Shown one piece after another: positions 7,488 to 15,848 of a stretch of 34,962 bases of DNA. Source of the DNA: Ruminococcus flavefaciens (GTDB lineage: Bacteria > Bacillota > Clostridia > Oscillospirales > Ruminococcaceae); NCBI RefSeq assembly GCF_900143025.1, contig NZ_FRCT01000024.1, forward strand, positions 898 through 35,859, given 5' to 3'. Both the position numbers and the translations under genes were made by a program. Every line of letters begins with the position of its first letter. Within the stretch, counting starts at the first letter, position 1. The notes beneath the pieces were generated by a model, which saw nothing but the letters and a program-made list of their open reading frames with translations, made no database searches and was not told the origin of the DNA.

Positions 7488-8689
7488 CAGATAAAGAAAA
7501 GGAAAAACTGCTTAATGCCTTTGAAATTCCTGATCCCGACAGAAAGAAACAATTTGCATACGAATTCAGGAAGCGCACACCCGAAAAGGTAAGAAAGCCT
7601 TTATTTCCTATTATAATAAAGACTGTAGCTTCCGCCGCCATGCTTGCTCTGGTGATAGGTGCAATAACCCGTCTGCCAAAGCACGAGCCTGATATGTACC
7701 GCAATACTGATTCAGTTGCTGTAACCACAGATATCACTTCTTCTTCAGTTTCCTCTCAGACTACCGAAGAAAATTCCGCAGCTGTAACCACCACAGCCGA
7801 CAAAAAAGGCGTAAAAAAGACTACATCTGTCACCCAAACAGTATCCACCAATGCTGCAAAGACAGACGAGAAAAAAACTGTAACAACAGAAGCTGAAAAT
7901 AATAACGAGAACAATGAACCCGATCAGCCTGAGCGCACAACAAGGGCTCATACCACAAAGCCTCATACATCAAGGACCACAGCTTCACACGATATCCCCC
8001 ACCACACCTCTACATCAACAAAGCCCGCTCCTCAGCAGCTGACAACAGTTACCACAGACACTCCCGGCATATCAGGCGCTAAAGAAGAAAACGGCGACAA
8101 TGATATGACAGTTGAGCTGGATGTAACATATAATATCCGAAGCGAGATACTTACCGTAAAGGATCTTGTACCCGGCAGCGATAACGGTGTCGGTGACGGA
8201 AATGACGGTATCTCACCCGTCGGCGCACCTGTTGAACAGATGATAAAACAGCTGTACAACGATTCCTACGATGTTATACTTGCAAAAGTTGACAAAATAG
8301 TGTATACTTCTATAGACGGAGAACCTTATACCGCCGAAAACCTTACGGTTGACGAGGTATTCAAGGGCAGTCTTAATAACAATGACAAAATAACACTTTT
8401 CGTCAGCGGCGGTTATATGTCCGCTGAGGATTATATAAGACATCATAAATTCATATTTCTTCCCGATGCAGAAAGCTATTCTATCTTCGATGACGGCGGC
8501 TGCAGAGGAAAAGAGTACGTGGGAGATACTTACCTGTTCTTCATCAAAGAAACTGAAAGTTCCGAATTTCCAAGCGGCTCCTACGAGCTTGTGACCCCAG
8601 GCGATACGGCTATTTTCAGACAGTCAGGAGACAGCTATGTATCTATGCATGACGACTGGCTTTCATTGGATATTTCATCACTATACTAA
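7484..8689 (+). CDS. Single-pass membrane protein, putative anti-sigma factor with extracellular sensor
   Basis: A 401-residue protein. The cytoplasmic N-terminus (1-40) is short and charged, with no clear zinc-type anti-sigma motif. One membrane helix spans ~41-63 (FPIIIKTVASAAMLALVIGA). A Thr/Ser-rich linker with many Lys, Glu and His spans ~75-205. An extracellular domain at ~215-401 begins near EMTVELDV-like strands and contains ILAKVDKIVYTS, VDEVFKGSLNNNDKITLFV and VGDTYLFFIKE, a mostly beta pattern. The 4-bp overlap with the sigma gene is the main argument for an anti-sigma role. The layout parallels RsgI-type sensors of Clostridium thermocellum, which bind polysaccharide outside and hold a sigma factor inside, but I see no known carbohydrate-binding module. 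No signal-peptide cleavage site is evident. The partnership is likely; the ligand is unknown. Confidence 0.7.
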   Translation: MTDKEKEKLLNAFEIPDPDRKKQFAYEFRKRTPEKVRKPLFPIIIKTVASAAMLALVIGAITRLPKHEPDMYRNTDSVAVTTDITSSSVSSQTTEENSAAVTTTADKKGVKKTTSVTQTVSTNAAKTDEKKTVTTEAENNNENNEPDQPERTTRAHTTKPHTSRTTASHDIPHHTSTSTKPAPQQLTTVTTDTPGISGAKEENGDNDMTVELDVTYNIRSEILTVKDLVPGSDNGVGDGNDGISPVGAPVEQMIKQLYNDSYDVILAKVDKIVYTSIDGEPYTAENLTVDEVFKGSLNNNDKITLFVSGGYMSAEDYIRHHKFIFLPDAESYSIFDDGGCRGKEYVGDTYLFFIKETESSEFPSGSYELVTPGDTAIFRQSGDSYVSMHDDWLSLDISSLY

Positions 8690-8708
8690 CCTTTTATGCA
8701 CGACACAG

Positions 8709-8724
8709 TCGCCGATAACGGCGA
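8709..8724 (+). terminator. Weak hairpin after anti-sigma gene
   Basis: TCGCCG-ATAA-CGGCGA forms a 6-bp stem 20 bp after the stop codon, but no T-run follows directly. It could be a weak terminator or an mRNA 3' end stabiliser. Confidence 0.3.
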
Positions 8725-8863
8725 AATACCGTTTCTTTATGCAACATAAACAATCATTTCGGAGAATTGAAAAAAACTTTTTTCAGATTTTTTGTCACAT
8801 TTCCGAAACACTGTACGTTATGTTAATATAGAACGCAAAACACCCCATGAAAGGAAGATACTT

Positions 8864-10312
8864 ATGAATAACAAAAAGCTGTTGAGCTTTGTTCTCTCAG
8901 CTGCTATGGCAGCTACATCAATATTCCCTGCAACCGTATATGCAGCTGTCAGCGGTGACATCAACGGAGACGGTGCAATTACTTCTGCCGATCTCGATAT
9001 TTTACAGGGATATGTGCTTGGTAAGCACGACATAACACAGGAACAGTTCAAGGTCGCTGACATCAATGCCGATCAGGTAGTTGACGTATACGATGTTACT
9101 GCTCTCAGAAAGAAGATACTTGCTACCGACAGGACTCTCAGCTTCAAATCTGTTACCGACAGAATGAACGACGGTATAACAGACGCTCTCAAAAAGCTCG
9201 ACCTTCAGGCAGGAGGCACTGTTGTAAAATCAACAGCTGAGCTCAAAACAGCTCTCTCCCTTTATTTCTCAGAGACAGTAGTAAATAACTACTTAAAGAA
9301 ATATGACGACAATTTCTTCAAGGAGTCTGTTCTCCTTGTAAAGCCTGCTTACTTTGATCCTGCAAAGTTCACAAAAAACGGCACATTAACAAAGATAAGC
9401 TGCGGCTGTGACAATTCCTACGCAGGTCTTTACACAACAGGTCCTACTGTTGATCAGGGTCTCAATATCAGAAAGGAACACACCGCCGGCTCCGCTGCAC
9501 TGGGACTTATTCCTCCCGGAGCAAAGTTCAACATAACCTATGCTAACGGAACCAAAGACGGAAACTTTGGTCATGTTACATACAATGGCGTATCAGGCTA
9601 TGTAAATATGGGTTACGTTACAAAGCTTTCAAGTACAGCGCCTACATATGTAGCTGTACCTGACATAAAGGTAGATTCGGTAAAATACTCAAAGGGTACA
9701 GTTACAGTATCTGCTACCGAATATAACGCAAGCTCAAATGTAAGCTTTGCAGCCGCCGTACTCGCACAGGCTGTAGTACCTAAGAAGGATTACTACGCTT
9801 CAAAGGCACAGTGGACAGTTACAACAACATCTACAACCACAACCACCACTACAACAACCACCTGCGCTTACCCTCTTGCAAAGGCAAGAATGGATCAGAA
9901 GAACATCAAGACTCTTAAAGAAGCATTTGTAGACTGCTCATCTTCCGACACTGTTACATACGTTGAATGGGAAAAGGACGCAAGCAAGATATCACTTACA
10001 AAGGCTGCCGACTATGGCTTCAACACCAGAAACGGTAAGCCGGAAGCCAAGGCTCAAGGTAACTGCTATGTGCTTGCTGCTATGTTCTGCGAAATGGCAA
10101 GACTTCTCGGATATGACGCACATCTTATAAACGGACGTTGTCCTCTGCGTGCAGGCGGCTATGGCCCTCACGGCTGGGTCGAGATAATCGAAAACGGCAC
10201 AGCTTATGTATACGACCCTGATTATACGCTGGAGTCAAAGGGCGATAACGGCTTCAGACTTACCTATGGACATACTGTATGGCCGATACAGAAGATAAGT
10301 GAGATAAAGTAA
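8864..10312 (+). CDS. Secreted dockerin-SH3-transglutaminase-like protein
   Basis: A 482-residue protein: signal peptide (to ~28, VYAA), dockerin at ~29-85 (DINGDGAITSAD and DINADQVVDVYD), an unassigned region, a bacterial SH3-like domain at ~187-262 (LNIRKEHTAGS... GVSGYVNMGYV), a Thr run at ~320-336, and a transglutaminase-like domain at ~360-482. The last has the triad order Cys401 (GNCYVLAAMF), His436 (YGPHGWVEI) and Asp451 (VYDPDY). Bacterial members of this superfamily are mostly peptidases or amidases; some crosslink proteins. SH3 domains often bind peptidoglycan, so cell-wall or matrix processing is plausible, with the dockerin placing it in a cellulosome. The start at 8864 has AAAGGAAG upstream and opens the signal peptide; a longer frame to 8792 lacks support. 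The next gene follows after 14 bp. No clear promoter was seen in 8690-8863. Confidence 0.88.
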   Translation: MNNKKLLSFVLSAAMAATSIFPATVYAAVSGDINGDGAITSADLDILQGYVLGKHDITQEQFKVADINADQVVDVYDVTALRKKILATDRTLSFKSVTDRMNDGITDALKKLDLQAGGTVVKSTAELKTALSLYFSETVVNNYLKKYDDNFFKESVLLVKPAYFDPAKFTKNGTLTKISCGCDNSYAGLYTTGPTVDQGLNIRKEHTAGSAALGLIPPGAKFNITYANGTKDGNFGHVTYNGVSGYVNMGYVTKLSSTAPTYVAVPDIKVDSVKYSKGTVTVSATEYNASSNVSFAAAVLAQAVVPKKDYYASKAQWTVTTTSTTTTTTTTTTCAYPLAKARMDQKNIKTLKEAFVDCSSSDTVTYVEWEKDASKISLTKAADYGFNTRNGKPEAKAQGNCYVLAAMFCEMARLLGYDAHLINGRCPLRAGGYGPHGWVEIIENGTAYVYDPDYTLESKGDNGFRLTYGHTVWPIQKISEIK

Positions 10313-10326
10313 AAGGAGATAATATT

Positions 10327-11283
10327 ATGAGAAAACCATTAGCAATACTTGCATTTGTTTCTGCACTTGCTCTTGTAGGCTGCGGAAGTGTCGCACAGTC
10401 GGCAAATGTTTCACAGACAACTACCTCGGTAACAACTACTGCCGAGCCAACTACAGAAGCAACAACAGAAGCCGAGGAATTAAAGCTCATCGGCAAGAAG
10501 GCATCAGGCTCTGATGTTTTCACTCTTGACCTTGAAAACAAAACAGGCAAGGATATCGTAAGCATTACTATCAAGGCTGAAACAGAAGAAAAGTACCCTG
10601 AGAATATGCTTGAAGAAAAGGATACCTTTGCAAAGGATGAAAAGCGCAAGCTCTACTATGTTCCCAAAAAGGTAAGCGATGTAGTATACGGCGAGTCTGA
10701 CAAGATAGCTAATCTCCAGTATTCTGTAAAGCTTGTATTCGCAGATAAGACAGAAGCAATTCTTCACCAGTTCCCGTTTGATGACCTTGATCTTGCTGAG
10801 ATCCACCTTGAGGACGGCGTAGCCTTCATCAAGTACACATCAAAGCTCACAAAGGAAAAGGTTGATACTAAGGGTGCAGAGGAAATGTCTGAAATACTCC
10901 CTGACTCTACAGAGCCTATCCACGAGATAGATCCTGATGCAAATAATCATATAGACGCAACATACGATCCCGAACCAAGTTACACTCCTGCTCCTACACA
11001 GGCTGCTGAAGTAAAAACTCCAGATACAGGCTGCGGCAGCAACTTTGCAACAAATCCTACACCTGACCAGGGCTGTGGCAGCGGCTTCGCAACTAATCCC
11101 GATCAGGGCTGCGGCAGCGGCTTCGCAACCAATCCCGACCAGGGCTGCGGCAGCGGCTTTGCAACCAATCCCGACCAGGGCTGCGGCAGCGGTTTTGCAA
11201 CCAATCCCGACCAGGGCTGCGGCAGCGGTTTCGTAACTAACCCTGATGAAGGCTGCGGCAGCGGTTTCGTAACAAATAACTGA
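10327..11283 (+). CDS. Lipoprotein with C-terminal GCGSGFATNPDQ repeats
   Basis: A 318-residue lipoprotein; lipobox LVGC puts the lipidated Cys at residue 19. A Thr/Glu linker (about 24-52) leads to a mixed beta domain (~53-190) that starts LKLIGKKASGSDVFTLDL; I do not recognise it. A Pro/Thr stretch follows. Residues 235-318 are seven consecutive units of the pattern GCGSGFATNPDQ; unit 1 has Asn for Gly and two extra residues, and units 6-7 have Val for Ala. Each unit carries one Cys, and all but the last two also end in Gln. The gene lies 14 bp after the transglutaminase-like gene with AAAGGAGAT upstream, and 9 bp before an acyltransferase gene, so the three probably share a transcript. A repeated surface Cys tail could be a crosslinking, disulfide or metal site; none is proven. 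It does not look like a known RiPP precursor, being a long lipoprotein. Confidence 0.8.
   Translation: MRKPLAILAFVSALALVGCGSVAQSANVSQTTTSVTTTAEPTTEATTEAEELKLIGKKASGSDVFTLDLENKTGKDIVSITIKAETEEKYPENMLEEKDTFAKDEKRKLYYVPKKVSDVVYGESDKIANLQYSVKLVFADKTEAILHQFPFDDLDLAEIHLEDGVAFIKYTSKLTKEKVDTKGAEEMSEILPDSTEPIHEIDPDANNHIDATYDPEPSYTPAPTQAAEVKTPDTGCGSNFATNPTPDQGCGSGFATNPDQGCGSGFATNPDQGCGSGFATNPDQGCGSGFATNPDQGCGSGFVTNPDEGCGSGFVTNN
11029..11280 (+). repeat. In-frame 36-nt tandem repeat array
   Basis: Seven units encoding GCGS(G/N)F(A/V)TNP(DQ/DE), mostly 36 nt apart and nearly identical at the DNA level in units 2-5. Such similarity suggests recent expansion by slippage or unequal recombination, and copy number may differ among strains. 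Confidence 0.92.
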
Positions 11284-11292
11284 AACTAATAT

Positions 11293-12339
11293 ATGAATAA
11301 CAGAATATTATATCTGAGCCGACTTAAAGCTTTAGCCTGCATAGCAGTAACCGTACTTCATACCTTCCTTGCTGCGAATATGTACTCCCGTGATCTGAGT
11401 ACACAGGGAGCTATGATGGCTGTAAGAAACTGCATGATGTGGGCTGTACCATGTTTCGTAATGGCTTCGGGAGCACTTCTCCTCGACACCAAGCGCGTAC
11501 TGACGCTGAAAAAGCTTTTCGGCAAATACATCCTGAGAATGGCTGTGGCACTGATAGTTTTTTCGGTGCTGTTCGCAGTATTCGACGGTATACTTATCAC
11601 GCCGAAGAACGCAGGCGGAATATTCTCAGACTCGCTGAACGCCATTTTCTTCGGAACAGGCTGGATGCATATGTGGTACATATATTTACTGTTCGCGCTG
11701 TATCTCCTGCTGCCTGTATATAAGATAATAAGCGAAAATGCTACAGCAGGACAGCTTAGATATATGCTGCTGATATATACCGTATTTGCTTGCTTTCTAC
11801 CCTTTATAGAAACAATTGCGGGCAAAAAGCTGCCGTTCTACATTTGTATTTACACGGTCTATCCGCTGTATTTCTTCTTAGGACACGCACTTCATACGGG
11901 CATAATAAAGCTGCCGAAAAAAGCAAGCGGACTTATGCTTGTAATATGCCTCGGCATAATCTCAATGCTCACTGTCCATGCTTACAGCAATTCAGCAAAC
12001 GAACCCGAAACAAGCGGCAAGATGATCTCACTTCTGGGAGTTTACTCCTTCCCGCTTTATGTAGTGGCTTCTGTGGGTACATTCGGTTTCTTGCGAAAGA
12101 CTAAAAACCAGCCCGTACCTGTACTTGACAAGATAGCCATAGAGCTTGACAACTGCTCTTTCGGCATATATCTGCTGCATATGGCAGTACTCAGATATAT
12201 ATTCTTATACATGAAGTTCAATCCCTTTGAACACGGCGGTACGATAACAATAATAGGCATATGCCTGCTTACGCTCGTTATCTCTTACGTAATAACGAAG
12301 CTTCTGAAATTCGTACCGTATGTAAACAAACTCATATGA
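11293..12339 (+). CDS. Membrane acyltransferase, acyltransferase family 3
   Basis: A 348-residue polytopic membrane protein with about ten hydrophobic segments. The N-terminus has the family-3 hallmark: an Arg followed about ten residues later by a His (SRLKALACIAVTVLHTF). Later segments such as WAVPCFVMASGALLL, GTGWMHMWYIYLLFALYLL and CSFGIYLLHMAVLRY also fit. These enzymes move acetyl or other acyl groups across the membrane onto cell-surface sugars or other envelope molecules. The start ATG is 9 bp after the lipoprotein stop with only a poor ribosome site, so translation may be coupled. A terminator follows directly. It may modify a wall polymer used by the two upstream exported proteins, but that link rests only on gene order. 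The substrate is unknown. Confidence 0.88.
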   Translation: MNNRILYLSRLKALACIAVTVLHTFLAANMYSRDLSTQGAMMAVRNCMMWAVPCFVMASGALLLDTKRVLTLKKLFGKYILRMAVALIVFSVLFAVFDGILITPKNAGGIFSDSLNAIFFGTGWMHMWYIYLLFALYLLLPVYKIISENATAGQLRYMLLIYTVFACFLPFIETIAGKKLPFYICIYTVYPLYFFLGHALHTGIIKLPKKASGLMLVICLGIISMLTVHAYSNSANEPETSGKMISLLGVYSFPLYVVASVGTFGFLRKTKNQPVPVLDKIAIELDNCSFGIYLLHMAVLRYIFLYMKFNPFEHGGTITIIGICLLTLVISYVITKLLKFVPYVNKLI

Positions 12340-12345
12340 CACAAG

Positions 12346-12368
12346 GCTCCCGTTTTCGGGAGCTTTTT
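12346..12368 (+). terminator. Terminator after acyltransferase gene
   Basis: GCTCCCG (12346-12352), loop TTTT, CGGGAGC (12357-12363), then five T. It closes the 8864-12339 gene group. Confidence 0.9.
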
Positions 12369-12405
12369 ACTGCAATATACTATATTTTTCAACTGAGGTG
12401 ATACC

Positions 12406-13146
12406 ATGAAGAAAATACCTGCTTCAGAATACAGCCGCTTTATCAATACAGCACAGCATATTCCCTTTTGCAAGGTCTATCCTCTGTCCGTAGCGGAAGG
12501 CACACAGAGCGGCTGCATATACGCAAATGAAAGCGAAAGCCTTATACTCATACGCCACAGGGGCAACTTTACGTTCATGTCGGGAACTCCAAATGAAGCG
12601 GAGCTCCGCGAGATACACGAGCTCATTCTGTCCGAGAAGCTTAAATTTCTGTGTCAGGACAATTCACTCGCCGAAAAGCTTATGCAGTACGGCGATGTGG
12701 AGCTTGTCCCCCGCGATGTCTACAGTTACCCCCATGACAAAGCCCCTGTTATAAATATCCCCGACGGCTATACTATGCGCAGGATAGATGAGGAACTTTT
12801 CAACAAGCTCACAGGAATAGTGATACCCTCCTATTACTGGAAGGACTACGATGAATACCGCAGGAACGGCATAGGTATCTGCATAATGCACGGCAGTGAG
12901 CCTGCTTCATGGGCATTTTCAGCCGCTTCAAGCAGCAGCGAATGTGATATCGGCATAGAAACTGCCGAAGCATACCGCAAGCACGGTCTCGCTCTTGCAG
13001 CCGCAGCAGCTGTAATAAAAGAGATACTCCCCGAAAAGCGTCCTGCATGGACCTGTCAGCGCACAAATCTCGGTTCAGCCCGAACAGCCGAAAAGCTGGG
13101 CTTCGTAAAGTGCTCCGACTGCATACTGATACGCAAACCTTTATAA
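12406..13146 (+). CDS. GNAT-family N-acetyltransferase
   Basis: A 246-residue soluble protein. The C-terminal half (~125-246) has the GNAT fold features: a beta strand with CDIGIETAEAYRKHGLAL, where the R/K-H-G-L segment takes the place of the acetyl-CoA pyrophosphate loop, then helix AAAAAVIKEIL and the closing motif TNLGSARTAEKLGFV. The N-terminal half (~1-115) is a second, more divergent domain, as in the GNAT_acetyltran (ZmaR-like) group. The acceptor substrate cannot be told. Ribosome site is GAGGTGAT upstream of ATG 12406. The gene sits between two intrinsic terminators (12346-12368 and 13145-13167), so it is its own transcription unit; the promoter is not clear. Confidence 0.85.
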   Translation: MKKIPASEYSRFINTAQHIPFCKVYPLSVAEGTQSGCIYANESESLILIRHRGNFTFMSGTPNEAELREIHELILSEKLKFLCQDNSLAEKLMQYGDVELVPRDVYSYPHDKAPVINIPDGYTMRRIDEELFNKLTGIVIPSYYWKDYDEYRRNGIGICIMHGSEPASWAFSAASSSSECDIGIETAEAYRKHGLALAAAAAVIKEILPEKRPAWTCQRTNLGSARTAEKLGFVKCSDCILIRKPL

Positions 13147-13167
13147 GCTCCCATTGGGAGCTTTTTT
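13145..13167 (+). terminator. Terminator after GNAT gene
   Basis: AAGCTCCC (13145-13152), loop ATT, GGGAGCTT (13156-13163), then T-run. The stem starts inside the stop codon. Confidence 0.9.
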
Positions 13168-13218
13168 GTAACCTCTCGCCTGCTCCGCACATATACTGAT
13201 GTGAAAGGAGTGGTGATA

Positions 13219-13560
13219 ATGGAAACGCCAGAGATCATCGCCATTATTGTTGTCGCAGTAATTGCCGCAGCAGAACTCGTATGCCTGTTTATCTTCTCAA
13301 AGCTGAAAAACAAAATCTATCCTCTGTGCTGCACAGTACCTTTATATGCGGAGGATAAAGAGCTTTCCGAACGTCTTGACTATCTTTCCATTCTAATTGA
13401 GGACGGAAGTCTTATTGCAGAAACTATACTGTTCATAGACTATAGCGCAAGTACCGAACAGCTCAAGCTATGCAGTGAATTCTGTCAGCGGTATCATTCT
13501 GCCGAGCTGATTATCCCTGCTGAAATAGAAGAAAAGCTAAAAAAAATTTGCTTTTTATGA
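13219..13560 (+). CDS. Small single-pass membrane protein, unknown
   Basis: A 113-residue protein I do not recognise. One hydrophobic helix lies near the N-terminus (~5-26, IIAIIVVAVIAAAELVCLFIF), followed by a basic KLKNK segment and a ~75-residue soluble domain with several Cys and acidic residues (LDYLSILIEDGSLI). The Lys cluster after the helix suggests that the C-terminal part is cytoplasmic. I chose ATG 13219 because AAAGGAG lies 8 bp upstream; a GTG at 13201 would precede the ribosome site. The end of the gene overlaps the -35 box of the recD2 promoter. Confidence 0.7.
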   Translation: METPEIIAIIVVAVIAAAELVCLFIFSKLKNKIYPLCCTVPLYAEDKELSERLDYLSILIEDGSLIAETILFIDYSASTEQLKLCSEFCQRYHSAELIIPAEIEEKLKKICFL

Positions 13561-13576
13561 GCTTCTGTGTTATAAT
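13548..13576 (+). promoter_or_regulatory. Promoter of recD2-mreB
   Basis: TTGCTT (13548-13553), 17-bp spacer, TATAAT (13571-13576). The -35 is inside the last codons of the upstream gene. Confidence 0.8.
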
Positions 13577-13610
13577 ATAAGATGTATTTTTATGTGCAGA
13601 GGTGAATAGC

Positions 13611-15833
13611 TTGGAGCATGAGGTCCTTCACATAGAGGGCACGGTGGAAAATGTCCTTTACAAAAATGAAAACAACGGCTATATCGTTCTGGACCTCGAT
13701 GCAGGTGGCGAGCTTATCACTGTTGTGGGAGAGCTTGGCGACATAGAAGAAGGCGAAGGACTTATCCTCGAAGGAAATTACGTCACTCACCCACGCTTCG
13801 GCACTCAGTTCAGTGCAGTTTACTGCGAAAGAAAGCTGCCTGCAACTGTTGTGAACATCGAGAAATACCTTGCTTCGGGAGCTGTCAAAGGCATAGGTCC
13901 CGGGCTTGCAAAGAAGATAGTAGAGGTATTCGGCGACCGCACTCTTGATGTCATGGAAAATGCTCCGTTCCGACTTGCAGAGATAAAGGGCATATCACCG
14001 AAAAAATGCGATGAGATAGCCGCAGAGGCTCAGAAGCTCTTCTGCCTTCGCAATCTCATGTCGTTCCTGTCACAGTATGAGGTAAAATCAAGATTTGCCA
14101 TGAACGCCTACAGAAAGTACGGCTCGGACGCAATGACGCTCCTCAGACTCAATCCCTACTTACTGTGTACGGACTACATCGAGCTTGACTTCACAAAGGC
14201 TGATACTATCGCTCACGACCTGCACATTGCACGCAATGACAACAAGCGCATTATCGCAGGTATACAGTATATCCTCCGCGCAAACGGCGGTATCGGACAC
14301 ACTTGCCTCCCACTTGAAGTCCTTGCACAGAAAACACAGGCTACTCTCGGAGTTTCCGAAAGTGACTTTTATACAGCCTACAACGCAGCTCTCGATGATG
14401 ACGAGCTGTTTGAATACATAAAAAACGAGATAGAATTCGTATATCTCCCCGATTATTACTACGCAGAGAGCTTTATTGCCGACAGGATACATATTCTGAA
14501 AGACTTCTCCTCACCCGAGGACTTCAACTATGATACCCTCATAGACATTGAGGAGGAGGAGCATAACATCAAATACGAAAAGCTCCAGCGTCAGGCTATA
14601 ACTACCGCAGTCTCACGGGGACTCATGGTGCTTACGGGCGGTCCCGGTACAGGTAAGACCACTACCCTCAACGCTATGATATCCATATTCGAGAAAAGGG
14701 GTATGAAGGTACTCCTTGCAGCTCCCACAGGACGAGCTGCAAAGCGTATGTCAGACCTGACAGGCTGCGAGGCAAAGACCATACACCGCCTGCTTGAAGT
14801 TGTATACGACTCTGGAGACAGGCTCACCTTCGCACACAACGAGAACAATCCTCTTGACTGCGACGTGCTTGTCATAGACGAGATGTCAATGGTGGACGTT
14901 GTACTCTTTGAGAAGCTCCTTCGTGCTGTACGTCTTGGCTGCCGACTCATAATGGTTGGCGACAGCGACCAGCTTCCCTCGGTAGGCGCAGGAAATCTTC
15001 TCGGCGATATCATCGACAGCGGAATAGTTCCTGTTACCGAGCTTAAAGAGATTTTCCGACAGGCTCAGCAGAGCTGCATAGTTACAAACGCCCATAAGAT
15101 AGTGGCAGGAGAATACCCCGACCTTACACGGAAGGACTCAGACTTTTTCTTCTTCAAGCGCTCAGACTATCAGCAGGCATTACAGCTCATAGTTGACCTT
15201 ACGAAGTCAAGGCTGCCCAAAGCCTATAAATACTCCCCCACCGAGGATATACAGATACTTACCCCGTCACGCAAGGGAGTTACGGGCACTGTGGAGCTCA
15301 ACAAGCTCTTGCAGAGCGAGATAAATCCGCCTGCCAAGAACAAACAGGAGAAAAAGGGCTATGTCTATACCTACCGTGAGGGCGATAAAGTAATGCAGAC
15401 ACGCAACAACTACGACATAACATGGTCGAAGGAAGGCGAACAGGGTGCAGGCATATTCAACGGAGATATCGGGCGCATAATAAGCATAGACAACAGAAGC
15501 TCCCTTGCTGTCATAGACTTTGACGGCAGAAAGGCTACATATACATTTGACCTGCTTTCTCAGGTAGACCTTGCTTATGCAGTGACAGTCCACAAGAGTC
15601 AGGGCTGCGAATTTGAAGCGGTCATACTGCCTATAATGGGCGGATTTGATAAGCTGTGCTACAGAAACCTGCTGTACACAGCCGTTACAAGAGCCAAAAA
15701 GCTCCTCATCGTCATCGGAAGTGAGGAGAATATAAATAAAATGGTAGACAACAACAAGCGCACACGGCGTTACACCTGTCTGCGCCATATGCTGGCAGGG
15801 GCAAATAAGTCCCCTTCGCCATTCGAGCAGTAA
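13611..15833 (+). CDS. recD2: RecD2-type ATP-dependent DNA helicase
   Basis: A 740-residue SF1B helicase without RecBC partners. The N-terminal ~90 residues fit an OB-like domain, then helix-hairpin-helix repeats (GIGPGLAKKIVEVFG and LAEIKGISPKKCDEI). The motor has Walker A GGPGTGKTT (Lys349), Walker B LVIDEMSMVD, motif III VGDSDQLPSVGAGN and the late motifs YAVTVHKSQGCEFE and LLYTAVTRAKKLL. Length matches RecD2 of Gram-positive bacteria, a 5'-3' helicase linked to replication and repair. The likely start is TTG 13611, six bases after AGAGGTG; GTG 13602 would lie within that ribosome site. mreB follows after 15 bp in the same direction, so the two are probably co-transcribed. Confidence 0.93.
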   Translation: MEHEVLHIEGTVENVLYKNENNGYIVLDLDAGGELITVVGELGDIEEGEGLILEGNYVTHPRFGTQFSAVYCERKLPATVVNIEKYLASGAVKGIGPGLAKKIVEVFGDRTLDVMENAPFRLAEIKGISPKKCDEIAAEAQKLFCLRNLMSFLSQYEVKSRFAMNAYRKYGSDAMTLLRLNPYLLCTDYIELDFTKADTIAHDLHIARNDNKRIIAGIQYILRANGGIGHTCLPLEVLAQKTQATLGVSESDFYTAYNAALDDDELFEYIKNEIEFVYLPDYYYAESFIADRIHILKDFSSPEDFNYDTLIDIEEEEHNIKYEKLQRQAITTAVSRGLMVLTGGPGTGKTTTLNAMISIFEKRGMKVLLAAPTGRAAKRMSDLTGCEAKTIHRLLEVVYDSGDRLTFAHNENNPLDCDVLVIDEMSMVDVVLFEKLLRAVRLGCRLIMVGDSDQLPSVGAGNLLGDIIDSGIVPVTELKEIFRQAQQSCIVTNAHKIVAGEYPDLTRKDSDFFFFKRSDYQQALQLIVDLTKSRLPKAYKYSPTEDIQILTPSRKGVTGTVELNKLLQSEINPPAKNKQEKKGYVYTYREGDKVMQTRNNYDITWSKEGEQGAGIFNGDIGRIISIDNRSSLAVIDFDGRKATYTFDLLSQVDLAYAVTVHKSQGCEFEAVILPIMGGFDKLCYRNLLYTAVTRAKKLLIVIGSEENINKMVDNNKRTRRYTCLRHMLAGANKSPSPFEQ

Positions 15834-15848
15834 GAAAGGAAGATAAAA

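Noticed and set aside
8792..8863. N-terminal extension of the transglutaminase-like protein
   Set aside because: It would bury the signal peptide; AAAGGAAG before ATG 8864 gives a normal secreted start.
11029..11280. CRISPR-like regular repeat
   Set aside because: The repeat is in frame, directly tandem with no spacers and has a 36-nt coding period.
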